Assembly: GCA_008921705.1 (NCBI GenBank)
Contig: VFFE01006594.1
Span: 806,138 to 870,137 of the forward strand
Direction: 5' to 3'
DNA from: Burhinus oedicnemus
Lineage: Eukaryota > Chordata > Aves > Charadriiformes > Burhinidae
DNA: 64,000 bases
Position 1 is the stretch's first letter. Each line of letters begins with the position of its first letter. Position numbers and translations under genes: made by a program. Below, in pieces: positions 9,723-22,490 of this stretch. Under the pieces are notes generated by a model, which saw only the letters and a list, made by a program, of their open reading frames with translations, was not told the DNA's origin and did no database searches.

Positions 9723-12700
9723 ACCTCTTTGTTCACACTAACACAGAACTAGCTCAGGTGTACCTGTTGTTAATTTTGAGCTCTCCTTGATCTTGTCAAG
9801 GTTACAGAAACTGGAATCATAATCCTGAGTAATGTGATTGTTTCCACTTGTCTCTGTACTGTGTTAACTTTGAAACTTAATGAGGGCAATATATACCGGT
9901 GTGACTAACGCCTCATATTTTTGATAGCACCATTATCTCTTGCTGGCTGAGGTCTCTTGAACTGCTTTTAATATTTTCTCCAGAAACCCCAAATTTCTCT
10001 CCATCCTCTAACAAAAATAATTTTGTGGTTAATACTCAACAAAACAAGCTCCAGAATAATTCAGCGTAAAGCTAACTGATTTAGAGAAATGATGTTATCG
10101 AGTTAAATATAAGAATGGTTAATAAATCTCATTTGTACAGCACTTTAATGCACATCTGAAACTTCAGTCTCCTGATGAGGGAAGTCCATATCTTCCATGC
10201 AAAACAAGAGTCACATTTGTTGAGTAGTATGTGGTGTACATGGTGACAGGGTCGTTTGTGGAAAGTCCACAATGGGAATTGTACTTGGCCGTTGTGCTCC
10301 AGAATTGGGCTTCGATGCTTTGAGATTTGAAGATCAGACTAAAGAATCATAAAGGTGGGAAAAAGTCTGCCCATCCCATCCTTAAGTTCTGGTCCATTGT
10401 AAGAGCCCTGGTGTTTCCTATGATACATCACTGAGCGTGCGGCACTTACAATTTGTTACGCTCTTACGCAAGATCTTTTTCAAAGCAATCAAAGTTTATA
10501 AAAGCAAAAATAAAACATGTATGTCCCCTCGGAGAAGTAGTTTTGTGTGCTGCATGCAAACGCTGCGCGGTGTCTCTTTGAACGTGGCATACTTTCTGTA
10601 GCTCCCTGTGGGAAGGGAGTATTTGATCTGAATGGTTTGTAACTCATTTCTGGCAATTGAGAAATGAGATGCTGTAATGTGCTGTTAATTTCAATATTTC
10701 TTGTAGTGCAAAGCAAATCAGTACAGATAATTTTTGGGAGGGCTCCGCTTTTGTTGCGGGTAAGTTTCAAAAGATCTTGTCTTCTCATGCAGAGCAGATT
10801 CTCTTTAATGCTGCTTTTCCTTCTGAGTCTTGATTTTATGTTCCTTTTAATCGCATTCTTCTCCGCCGTCTTGAAGGAAAAAGGAAAACAAGAAAACACC
10901 TCTGAAAACGTTGAAATTGGCAGCGTTTGTAGTTCATCATTTGCTTGATGCCGGTTCTTTTGCTTTTTGTATGTTCTTTATTTGTCTCGCCTCTTCTGCC
11001 AGTATGTGTTTTGTACATATACAGCACCCGACATCCTCGGGTTGGGCACAGGGGGAGGATGAGTAAAGAGCGGTTGAACCAACACAGGTTGTCTGTGACT
11101 TTGTTTATACCAACTGGGAGGATTTACTAAATTTTTATGGGTCTAGTGCAGATTATCAATTGGTCTCACTCATCTCCCTGCACATAAGGGATGTGCAGGT
11201 GTGAGGGGGACTGCAAACATCGTCCTGTTGGTGAACAAAAACAAGGTTCCCAAAGGAGAGAAATTTTAGAAATCCTTTTGATTTAAGTGTATGCTCTTAT
11301 TTATAGTCATTTAGCTGAAAACTCAATAAAATCAACCTTTTGCTTTTGGCAGTAGCCTCTACTTTAATACTATAAAGGAGGTGAACCCTTCCCTTCACTC
11401 CATTGCTGCTGCTGGGACTCAGATGAGAGGGTGATGCACCTTTGCATTCAGCCATGCAAAGCTCTTGGTCAGAGCAGAAGAGAAAGACATGAACTTACGG
11501 GCATGAGAAACATTTATGTTTTTGCTGCCGCTTATCTCCAGTTAGGAAGTGACTGGTGAGAAGCAGCATTTTAATCTTGCTTTTTGTGGAAGATGGAGCT
11601 GGGGGTGATCACATCAAGGATTAAGAGCCATTTGTTAAGTAAGCCTGATTTGCTTGTGAGGGATGGCCTTGTGCTATTCACACAAATAATATTAACTGGA
11701 AAAAAATATTTGTTGGAACAAATAGAAATGCTGACACAGTTACTACGGCAAGTACAGCTGCAGGTCCTCTACATTTCTATTAATCCAAGGGACAGCCTGC
11801 ATGTATCAGAGAATCTGGGCAAATTTGTTTTACCCTGACATGTCGTAATACGACTGCTCTTCTGCAGCTGTGCTTTATTTGAAATTTGGGATCTCTGTGG
11901 AGATTAGGAATGTTCATTTCAATGATTTTAAGGTCTAGTTTCAATCCAGCAGTTAAGGTTGATAACTATTGCAAGGAAAAACAAATGTTTTATGTGCAAG
12001 AGACAGGTACAGGCTTGGAGAGGAGAGGACATCTCTGTCCTCCCTTTCCCATGCGGTGCTGTGTTGCACTGGCATGTCCCTTGCATGACAGTCTTTATTC
12101 CAAACCTAGCAAATTGACGTTTCTTCCCCTTCCCCAGAAAGCGTGAAATGAGCTAATGTCTGCTGTATGCAGCTTTTCTTCCCATTTTTTTTTTTCTTAA
12201 AGTTTTTACCACCAAGGCATTTTGGGATTAGCTGGCTGCACTGATTTCTTACCCCCGCTGCCTCCCAACAACCTGCTTGCCCAAATGGTTTGCGTACACT
12301 GAAATTCCTTGCGTTTTCTAAGCAGCTGCAGTATCTTTCTGTAAACGTCTTTGAGGGGGAGGGATTGACGTGCTGCGAAGGCTGAATGATGGTGCAGGAA
12401 GACAGCCACTGCTTGCCTGATTAAATACAGGGGTTCGTGCAACAGGGCATAGGTGGGAACATGCTTACAAATCATTTGTTTTTTGGGGACACGTTCTTTC
12501 TTGATCCAAAGACTCTTGTGTGAGTGTTAACAATTCATACAACTGTCAAGCATTTGCTGCGTAAATGTGTATGAGGCTGGCTTATTCTGTGGCATACCCA
12601 GGGCAAGGATTTTTAATGTCTTGTAAGAGCACTCCTTTTGGATCTGGCAGGACGCCAAGGGCTGCATAATAGGGTTTGCGAGGTTGTAAGTGTGGAAGGA

Positions 12701-15700
12701 GTTGTGCAGCGCTGCATGAAACACAATTGACTGTACAAATGTTGGAGGACAAGAAGTCTGTGTAATTACCAGCTCAGCGCTGGTTAATACCTAACAGAGG
12801 GTGATATTCAGGAGAGTTTGCTGCTTCTTTCCTCAGTTCTGAGTGTGCACGAGCTGTACCAAAATCTTTGATATAAAATACCAAAAAAAACCCAGTTTTT
12901 TTGCTATGGGTTGTTTTGGTTTTTTTTTCTTTCCCCAAAGTACAGAAGCTGCTACAGTTGATGGAGTATTCCTGTGAATCTATAAATTGCATCTTTTGCT
13001 TAACGGCCTGTGTGTTTTCAGCTTCTGAAAAATACATTTAAGGTTCATGGTCTACCCAGAGACAGTGTGGTCTTGAAGGTGAGCAGAAAGCATTGCATGG
13101 CAGAGAGCAGAACAGGAACTGTATCCAAAAAGGTTTTTTGGTCTACTTCAGGGCACACAAAGGTGGGTACAGAGGGGTTTGGGTTAGTACCACAAAGAGG
13201 CTACTGTAGAAATGCATTTCACTCTTCAAGTGTATGTCTTCCAATTCAAAATTATGTCTGCCTTGATGCCGTAAGGTGCCGAGCACTACCCTGTTCACTG
13301 GCATCTGTGCTGACCTTTAAGGATGTTGATTGACTCCTTCCTGCTGGGCTGTGAGATAGCTGGAATGCTGAGATGTTTCGAAGGATTGGAGACAAAATGT
13401 CTGGTAACTTTGTGGTTAAGACCATAGCAGCTTTCATCTTCAAAGTGCTCTTGTGTGACTTAGCTCCAAAGAATGGCTCCCATTTTAGAGAAAGGCAAGC
13501 TATGGCTGCAGGTTCAGTAACTTCTACTCCTTTCCCCTAGGACAAGAAGGAATTGAGTGCATCTAGAGCACGGAGTTAATGAGGGGATGCTTTTTAAGCT
13601 CCCGGTGTAATACATATTTCTATCCACACATACACACACTTTGTTGTTACTGCTTAAGATGTATTGCTGTTTCCTCCCGGTGATAACTCAGTGTTTGCAG
13701 GCAGAAGAGATGACAACTACAAATGACTGATCAACTCTCAACACAAGTGTCTTGAACTCCTCTTCTGTAACTGAAATTACAGGACATCTCAGTTCCTTAG
13801 TGGAGGAGTCTGACTGGAGCATCTTAACCATAGATCATGGAGAATTTGGCTGGCTGTCTTGTGAGACTGTGTGAGCTCTGTGTTCTTCACTCTTCTGGTC
13901 AACAACCAGAAGCGTTGTGTAGTTCATGTTAATTCTAGGATGCGAGCTGCATCGTTTAACAAATCACCTGGGATATTTTTAAAAAGAACACTTGCAGGAA
14001 TGAACTTACGTTGGTGCGTGCAATGCTAGCAATGAGTGTGTAACTGGAGATGTTTGGTTCATGGTACAAAACGGTTCCCGTTTTTGTCTTCCACATAAAC
14101 TGCTACCATGTTTCTCACCCAAGCATGAAATTTATTTTTTTCTTTTTGCCACAGAAGTCACATGCATGCTTTGTAGTGTGTCTGAAGCCGTTTGTGTAAT
14201 GGCTTAATTTAGGATTTTTTGTTAACAAAGCTTTATTTGTGATGAGATGCCTCCTAACAAAATCATCCGTGAGCAAACCTCACGGTTGCTCATTGTCCAT
14301 GAGCAAAGCAAGTGCCTAACTTGGAGCTTGAAAGTGATTGTGTCTCTTCTTATGAGTGAAATGGAGAGGAAGTAGCCTGTGACAAGCATGGCTGCACTTT
14401 ACTGTCTGGCAAGAGTCAAAGTTCATAAAGCATTAAAAACTTTCCTACCTGGCTGCTGCCTTTTTCCCAGTGAGGTACTTGTGTGGTCAGCTCAGACACT
14501 TGTCAGTACTTTGGCAACAAATACTGCCGCTTCTTGGGTCCTGGAGATTGTTTTGACTGCTTGTGTGATGGAGATTGTTTTGAGATCAAGCAATAAATGC
14601 TCAGAAATGAAGGTTTCCCCTTGCTTGGGAAGAAGTGATGAGACTACAGTGTTGGTGGTGGTGTTACCAGCACAGGGCTGTTGGCTTGAGGCTGTCCTGT
14701 GTAGGCATTAACTTGAATGAGTGCCTCCTGATATTTTAATTATCTTCGTTTTGATCCAGCTGAAATATTGTGGGTTTAGAAAATAGCTGCCGAGTATGCA
14801 CAGTGGCCGTTTAATGACTGAGTGGATGAAAGGCGGTATTGATGAGTCTCTGAGGAGAAATCTGCTATTCAGGCTTGCAAACTTGTTTAGACCTGCAGGG
14901 AAGAATGTGGAACCAAATGCTTCCTCTGGAAGACTGCTTAATGTCCAGCTTTTTTAATGTAGCATGGGATAAAAGGTCTCTAGAAGCTGTGGCTAGTTGT
15001 TCCCCCCACCCCTCCTTGTGAATAACTTCCTGTGTTTAGAGAGGGAGAGACTGTATGTTTACGCATGATGTATTTTCTCACAGTATGAGTATAACTTTTA
15101 TTTGCTAATTACCCAATCTTGGATTTAAACCACGAAGTGCCTGCTTTGGAGCCGAGTTTTTGTCTTACAAACTATGAAACTGGGCTGTGGACAGTACAGA
15201 TTTGACGTGGACCTCCTTGCTATGTCAGTAGGCATCATGAGTTGGGTCGTAAGCCAGGATGCCATGTAGCAACCAAGGGTTTCACAGGTCCTTGCTGTAC
15301 TAGGAACGGAAGTCACAACCATGGGGCAACTGGTATCCTCCACTGGGGATGTTTAAATATGGGCTAGCGCAGTGCAGGCTTTATTATAATACAAATTAAA
15401 GACTCTAGAGCTCTAACAACAGAATGGTACCAGTCTTAGGTTCCCTCCCCCTTTAAATGGTTAGTGAGGTCTAATTAAATACCTGTGTTCTTGCTAAGAA
15501 GTGCTGCATTTCAGTGCTTAGGGAACTGGGCATTCTTTAGAGTTCTTCAGGTGGTTTTGGGAATGTAGAAATAACTGATATCTATGTGTGCTTTCCCCAG
15601 TGGGGTGACTGCCCTTCTGGATTTTCCTGATTGGATTTTAGTCTTGACTTTCTCAAGATGCTATGCCATTATCTGTTTTGCTCAATGTCCTAATGCTCTG

Positions 15701-16639
15701 TTTAGACTGAAACCCAAACAGTTTTGAAAATACTAAACGGGTGGTTCTGTGGTGCATAGAAGAAATATCTAGTTGACAGGTTTTTTAATAGCGTATGAGA
15801 TGTCTTCAGTAGTGTTTTGTTGCATAATTTGCAATGTTGTGATAATGTATCACCTTGTGAAAGCAAAGCGTGGCATGCCTATTTATACTGTGCACGCTGA
15901 GGGAAACTCGTTTCTAACCCTGCAGTTCCCTAAACAAGTGTCAGAAATAATGGAAATAGATGTATGGATGCAAGACTTTGATTTTAATTACCCCTGCTTT
16001 CTTTCCTGAAGGGTAGTTACAGGTTAAATGACATCTTAATCTGATCTTTGACATGCTTTTACTTTCACTTGCATGAACTATAATCTCTCAAATCCCAAGT
16101 TTGTACCTGTCTCCTCCATTCAGTAATGCGTGTGTTCAGCTCTTGCTGTGAAATCCTGTGAAGTTCCTGTCTTGTCTTTTGCTGTTGATGACTTTTCATT
16201 CCTGGCCCAGCAAGCGTTCTGCGTGAGTTGAGAGTTCCTTTTGCTGCTGGAGCTAAGCTCAAACTTCCCCTGTGCGTGGCAATACCTTTAGCTTAGAAAG
16301 ACAGAAGGGAATTTGCAGTCAAGTAGTCCCTTTTCTTGCCTGGTGGGAGTATTATGCTTTCCTAGAAGACCTCTACGTTAACGTGTTACTCTTCCTTAAA
16401 GAGTTCCAGTGAAAGGAAGCCTCCTGACCTTTCAGAGTTGCCTGTTAACTGGTCTTATAGTTGGATGGATTGTCCAACTTGAAACTTCTCTGCTGCAAGT
16501 AAAACTGATTGTTTCTTGTCCTGCACCACTGGAAAACAGCTGATGGACAACATCAGTCTATGAGATGCTCTTGAAATCAGTACTAGGACTTTGTTGATTC
16601 AGTTCTAGTTTTGAATTTAAGAAATAGGGGGTAGATATA

Positions 16640-16922
16640 GAGGGTGGATTTAGATTGGACATAAGGAAGGATTTTTTGGGGTTTTTTTTTTTTTTACAGT
16701 GAGGGTGGTGAAGCAGTGAAACAGGTTGCCAGGAGAAGCTGTGGACGCTCCATCATTGGAAGTGTTTGTGTTCAGTTTGGACAGGCCTTAGAGCAACCTG
16801 ATCTAGTGAAAGATGTCCCTGCCTATGGACTAGATGATCTTTATCAACTATAGTCAAACTATAGGCTGGACTAGATTATCTTTAAAGGTTCCTTCCAACC
16901 CAAACCATTCTATGATTCTGTG
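16640..16922 (+). mobile_element. CR1 LINE 3' end, 5'-truncated
   Basis: The order GATTTAGATTGGACATAAGG, GTGAGGGTGGTGAAGCA, CAGGTTGCC, GGAAGTGTTTGTGTTCA, AGAGCAACCTGATCTAGTG, GATGTCCCTG, CTGGACTAGAT and CCTTCCAACCC followed by ATTCTATGATTCTGTG is the end of CR1 ORF2 plus the short 3'UTR and octamer tail typical of birds. No reading frame survives. Two local changes stand out: the usual short T tract has grown to a T-rich run at about 16673-16695, and the GGACTAGATxATCTTTA block occurs twice, at about 16829 and 16869, an internal duplication of about 40 bp. This insertion looks older than the copy at 31624-32104. Confidence 0.85.
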
Positions 16923-18762
16923 TATTTGAAATGAGGTAAATGAAACCAAAGAAGTCATGGAATAGGTGTTGTGTACAACTCTGCATCTTCATAAAGAGTG
17001 AAGTCTTTTGCCAGCAAAATCTATGTTTCAGTCTGTTGAAAGATTGAGACTATTCTGGTGAGTGATTGGAAAATAGACACAGCTTAGAAAGCTTCATGAG
17101 ACAGGCTCTTGACTTGTTTATTTTCTCAACCTAGAAAGAGGCAAAGCCAACAAGTATAATTTTTGGATGGGAAGAGCAATTACGAACTTTGTGTAAGATG
17201 ATTTTCATTCTCTGCTCACTTGTGTGTTGCAGGAGCTTTTGTGGCTTATTAAAGGACTAGGCAATCCTATTCATGAGTCATGGACTTGGCTAAATCTGTG
17301 TATTGCACAGAGGAACGTATTAGTGTTTGGTAGCGCTTTGTAACTCTTGCAGTTGTGGCTGCCCAAGTGCCCTTTTCCCCAGTGGACTACTTTTAGAAAA
17401 GAGGAAAAACTTCCAGTGCCAGATGTGGGCTGGGAAGGGAAACTGATTGTCAACCATTGCATCTTCCCATGTGCTGAGACATCTGTGGCCGGAACCCTTT
17501 TTTTTTTCCAGGCTGTCATTGTTTTCCTGTCCTCTTCCCCTCCACTTTTTCCTGTTTTTTGCCTGTTGAAGGCCTCTTGGAAGAGTGATACAGTGTCTGT
17601 GCGCAAACCATACTTGCTTATCCAGGCTATTCTTTGCGTGTAACATCTGTGACTTTGTGTGGTGTCTAGCACAGTAAAGTCTCTTTGCTACTTGGAGGTA
17701 GTGTACTGAATGCCACAGAAATGAGACATTCATAATAATCCTTGTGATTCTGACATCTGATAAAACTATATAAAAAAATCTTTTGCTTTTGGCATAATTT
17801 TCTTTGGAGGGGTAGGAAGACATGCACAGGAGCAAAGTTACAATTTTTGTTCCAAAGATAGATGTATGGCATTTGCATGTGTTACTAGGGTGTGAAGCTC
17901 GATAACAGTGATGTGTGTTTGGGACTCAGCTTTTTAGCTGGTCATAGCTGAACGACTACACTAAGGTGGAGAAGTCCTAACTCCTGTAGCTTGTGTACTG
18001 TTTTTTTCCATTTTACTGAATTCTGCAGATAGTAATTGTTCAGTACTCTTCTGGAAGGCATACAGCTCTTGCTTTGATAACCAGTGAGATAAAACCAAGG
18101 CATTGCCCGCCTGGTCACTTTCTCTCCTATTTCTTTAGCCAGAACAGCCAAAATTAGATTCTGAATTTGCCTTACTGTAGAGCAGCTCTCTGTCTCTTTC
18201 CACCTGCCCCAAAAGTGTAGATGGGTTGTTGCTGTGAACAAGATACCAAACTTTTCCTGCTGCCTTTGTACTCAGTGTCCCAGCAAGCGCTGATAATAGG
18301 GCTGAAAAGCCTTTCTTATAAATGAAGGTGCTTAAAAGAATGCTGTCAAGGGTTTTTAGAAGATGTGATGTGTCTCGTCTGTGGGAGTTGGGGTGCATGG
18401 AAATAAATTATTAAAGGAAGTAAGTGTCTTTTAATGGAAAAAGAAGAATCATAACTTCTTAGCAGGAGTGACAGAACAGTTTTAAACTGTCAAGACTGCG
18501 GATACTCAAGTTGTAATCTTAAATAAGTACAACAATTGGGGTTCCTATTCTTGCCGTTAGATGTAATCAATAACAATTTCAGTAAATATGATCCTTTGCT
18601 GCAAACCTACCCTTCCTTTATTGAGAAATTGCTGAGTTTCTTGTCTGGGTCTCTTCTCACTCCTACGGCAGGATTGCTGGCCTGAAAGGAAGGGAAAACC
18701 AAACTTCAATAAATCTCTTGTAGAGCTGTGTTTGTTGTAGGGTGGCTGTGCTGGTTCACAAA

Positions 18763-18791
18763 AAATAAATAATAATAATAAAAAAAAAAAA
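18763..18791 (+). repeat. A-rich (AAT)n / poly-A simple repeat
   Basis: AAATAAATAATAATAATA runs into 12 A residues. It lies about 50 bp before the LTR-like repeat and may be independent of it. Confidence 0.8.
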
Positions 18792-18839
18792 GTGCTCCTT
18801 CCAGAGCTGCCTGTTAGTGATCCTTGCCTGCTCTTCCCC

Positions 18840-19070
18840 AGTGTGATGGGCTGACCTTGGCCAGCTGCCAGGCGCCCACCCAGCCGCTCTCTTGTTCCTC
18901 CTCCTCCTCAATGGGACAGGGGAGAAAATAAGATGAAAAAGCACATGGGTTGAGACAAAGACAAGAAAATCACTTGCCAGTTGCTGTCGTGAGCAAACCA
19001 GACTTGACTGGGGGAGATGAAATTTGTTGCCAATTAAAATAGATTTGAATGATGAGAAAGGCAAAAATTA
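18840..19070 (+). mobile_element. Probable LTR-retrotransposon-derived avian repeat fragment
   Basis: Blocks such as GTGATGGGCTGACCTTGG, CTGCCAGGCGCCCACC, GGGACAGGGGAGA, GGTTGAGACAAAGACA, CAAACCAGACTTGACT and TTGCCAATTAAA, in this order and spacing, match my recollection of a dispersed LTR-associated repeat common in neoavian assemblies. The copy is diverged and no retroviral coding domain is visible. The 102-codon open frame on the minus strand here is a shadow of the repeat. Orientation and exact family are uncertain, and the boundaries are approximate. Confidence 0.5.
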
Positions 19071-20481
19071 GAACATCTGCCCACATCTGTGGGTCTGGAT
19101 TTCGGATGGGATGTCACTTGAATTACGAGGTGCCCCTCTCCGTCCTGCCCCAGCAGCAGGCATGGAGGACCTGTCCCCAGGAGCTGTGGTTATGGAGGAT
19201 GCCGACTGGCTGGGCGCTGGCTGGTCTGGGTGTTAGTGTCCGGCACTTGCAGGTGCTTTTCCAGCTCAGGCTGGTGCCTTTCAAAAGCTCATTGTGGTGC
19301 CTGTCCCTGAGGGAAAGTTGTTTCATGTCCCTAATTGTGGACTGGCTACAATGGGTGACAGGCAGGAGGCACCATTTTGTTTTTCAGCCCTGGGGTGGAA
19401 AGGTGTTTCCTTGCTGGTGTTCAGCGTAGATTAGCTGGAGCTGGGCCCTGGGATCAGGTGACTAATCACCTATAAACCGACTAATTAAGCAACAGGGTAG
19501 CATAATGGCATGTTATGGCTTCCTGGTGACATCCCTGCAGGCGAGCAGGAGAGGGCTGGGCCGTGCTGAGCAGCTTGAGGGGACTCGGCGCCATGGAGTG
19601 TCGTACAGTAGTGGTGAAACACCCATTTCGTGGAGGACACATCGAATTTCTTCATCCGATGGTGAGGAAGTAAATGGGCACAAAGTTATTTTGGGGAAAA
19701 TAGTCCCCGGATTAAACCATTAATGATTTTCAAGAAAACCATTTAAACAAAGCTGCACCGTAACTGATTTCTATTTTAACCCGTGAGGAGCTAAAAAGAG
19801 GATTTGTGACCCAGATTCCTGTAGCGGCTCTTCTCCAAGCAGGGCTGGAGGTGGAGGAGGCCTCCTGCTTTCACAGATAACGCTGGGACCTGGGTAACCC
19901 TGACATTTAAAGGGGAGAAAATTGATTTCCTTTATCAGCCGGTTGAAATCGGAAATTGCAGAAGGTGCAGAGGAGACTCTGGGAGAGACAGCATTTAAAA
20001 ATACTGTGTTATTACTCTTCGAAAGTGACTTTACATCGCAAAAGCACTTAGACAAAGACGTCGAATTCCACCTGCTGTTTCTTTGTGTTTAAATTGAGAA
20101 AGTGGTACATGTCAAATCGAGGATGAAGCTTTATGGCTCTTTTAGTGTGTGGTTTCCGCCACTGTTACCATTTCTCTTAACGGCCAGTTTGACAAAAGCA
20201 AAGAACTATTATTGCAAACATGGAGGGGAGACAGAGTGACAGCAGGGCTGCTCAGGGTGGCACGCAAAGAGGTCTTGGAGAAGGACCTGCTCCCCAAGGT
20301 ACCGGAGCTTTGTGGTGTTTACAGTGCTAGTCTGATTCCTCTGTCACCTCCTTGGTTTGTCCCCACAAGCACCACTAAATGGCTTCCTTGCTTCCTACGT
20401 GCTGGAGATGGGATAAACCACCGGTTATTAGGTCCTGTGAGGTGGTAGGCATTGTGCGCTTTTGCTGTAGGTAGGAATCGT

Positions 20482-20502
20482 GGGGGGGGGGGTGGTGGTG
20501 GT
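20482..20502 (+). repeat. G11 run followed by (GGT)n
   Basis: Eleven G residues lead into short GGT repeats, and further GGTGGT follows near 20515-20523. The motif could fold as a G-quadruplex on the sense strand of intron 1. Confidence 0.8.
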
Positions 20503-20811
20503 TTCAGCAGGGATGTGGTGGTGGAAGTGTATTTTGGAAAAGCTCAAAAGGGATGACAGAACTTAGGTGTGAGACTTGCTTTGTGTGTTACCGAGAGAGA
20601 GATGAACTTGTGGATGTGGCTTCAGCAGGGAAAAGTGAAAGCAGATTCTACTGGAACACAGATAAAACAAACTCCTCTTAATTTTCAGCTGAGTTTATTA
20701 GAGAGAGTTCAGAGTTGCAAAAAACAGATCACCATACCGCAAGCTGAGCAGATAACACAGGAATTCATGTCACTGGTGCAAAACTGCTGAAAGGTTTTCT
20801 TTAACAATTGG

Positions 20812-20866
20812 AAAAAAAAAACCCAAGCAAAACAAAACAAAACAAAAAACCAACAAAAAACACCAC
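20812..20866 (+). repeat. A-rich CAAAA simple repeat
   Basis: A poly-A stretch is followed by imperfect CAAAA/CAAAAA units (AAAACAAAACAAAACAAAAA) and then CCAACAAAAAACACC. This is low-complexity sequence with no transposon body recognised next to it. Confidence 0.75.
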
Positions 20867-21724
20867 CCAAGTTATTAATTCAGTGACTTTTTTAAAAAGA
20901 AATGCTGCATTTTTCTACTCTTCAAAATGAGATCAGATGCTGGCCAGTGTAGCAGCGCCCAGGTGAAGAGACTGCATTGATTTCAACCAAACAAACTATT
21001 AAGTGAGCTGTTACAGCTTATTTAAGTAGGCTTGTCTTGAAGAGAACAACATTTTTAAAGACAAAGAACAAATAGTCATGGAAATGCTTAGTGACTGTTC
21101 CAATTTTGCTTCCTTTGAGGCCAGGCTGGCCACAAAAAGTAAAAAAAAAAAAGGTGTTTTCTTCCTGAGCTGTGTTTTGATAGGAGTGTCTTAAGCTTTC
21201 CTGTGAAGCAGCTAAACGCAAGGCTGGTGTCAATCTCCTGCATGCCATCAGGCACGTTTAGCTGGATAATACACCAACGAGATGGAAATATAATCGGGCT
21301 GCTTTGGTATCCTCCGCTTGCTGGCTTGCGTTTTGCTCGAGAATCCAGTAAAGCCTTAGGCCCTGCTGTTAATTGTCAGGGCTTTCAGGGCTCCTGGCAT
21401 ACACATGCATAATGCATATACGGCATGCAGACAAACACTGAGAGACAGGGTTCAGAGTAGGGGATTTCAGTAAGACTAATAGGTTTAAGGAAATAGCATT
21501 TTTTTTTTTTTCTCTTTCAAATAATTGGTGGGTTGCTTTCATTTTTTAAAATGTCTGACAGTTTTTACTTAGCATGAAGCACTTTATATTCTGGGTCTCG
21601 CCACCCAGATAACTGCTATTTTCTCTTTCCCCTTCTGCATTTCCCACTGGCTCCCTCATGGGTAGGTACAATGAGGTTTTATGAACACCTGTTTTACATT
21701 GGGGTTTTTTGGTAGCTTTTTTCT

Positions 21725-21744
21725 NNNNNNNNNNNNNNNNNNNN
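21725..21744. other. Assembly gap (20 N) in intron 1
   Basis: Twenty Ns are followed by 18 T residues (21745-21762). As at the promoter gap, the N count looks like a placeholder and the right flank is poly-T. The flanks are ordinary intronic DNA, so no exon loss needs to be assumed here. Confidence 0.9.
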
Positions 21745-22468
21745 TTTTTTTTTTTTTTTTTTCCTTTTAGTAAAACACCCGCAACCCTTGCTGGAAAATA
21801 TGTAGAGTACCAGTTAGTACACTTGAGTGGCCTTATGGCAGCAGCTTCTGTATCTGGGTGTATCATGGCACTGCCCAAGCGCTGCTGTGCAGTGACTATG
21901 TGGGAGATGCACACATGACATCTCTGCAAAAACACTATTTTTTCAGATTATGATAAGTAGCGAACACTAAATTGTGACCAGGGCCAGAGTCGAAAGGGAG
22001 GCTTGGGATTTGCCTTTGGTTTTAACTTCAGGTCTAACTCCAGTGGATCCCCCTGTGGTGCGTGAATGTCTGGGAGCTGCCTTGCCAGGGTGTACGGAGG
22101 AGCTGGAATTTGGCTGTCACCTTTTGGAGAAGGGGCTGTCTTTGCCCCAAACAGAATGTGGCCTCTCATGGCAGTGTGGACAATAGATTTTGTTTTACTT
22201 ACAAAAAGCAGACCAGTTTATTGGGGTGGATAGAGTGTGCTACAAGCAACTGCACTTGTTTGCAACCTCTTCCAGTCAGAGCTGGGGTAATGTTAGCCTT
22301 GAGGATCTGCCTTATCTGGGTTTTATTGTGTCGTTGCTCTGGTAACAGCAAGTCTTATACCTTTATTAAAGGAAGCAGGGATATTTTATTTTACTCTCTA
22401 GACTCGAATCAAAGAGAAAATTTGAGGTTTCTTTCTACCACGGTTTTTGCTGTTAACAGAAAATTTGC

Positions 22469-22490
22469 ACTTGCTCTGCAGAGAGCAAGT
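22469..22490. repeat. Perfect 9-bp inverted repeat, GCAG loop
   Basis: ACTTGCTCT (22469-22477) and AGAGCAAGT (22482-22490) are exact reverse complements around GCAG. GTTAAC occurs 12 bp to the left and overlaps the right end. The RNA would form a short stable hairpin about 950 nt before exon 2, but nothing suggests a known small RNA. Confidence 0.75.

Noticed and set aside
9300..9752. Open frames of about 90-150 codons crossing the CpG island and the N gap.
   Set aside because: They translate through Ns and poly-T, are Pro/Arg-rich because of GC bias, and occur in several frames.
10333..10400. AGAATCATAAAGGTGGGAAAA, resembling a minus-strand CR1 end.
   Set aside because: Only the first words fit; the following sequence does not continue as CR1, so the match is too weak to list.
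13465..13500. CCCATTTTAGAGAAAGGCAAG, resembling the MIR core.
   Set aside because: The supporting downstream MIR blocks are absent, unlike at 6745-6870.
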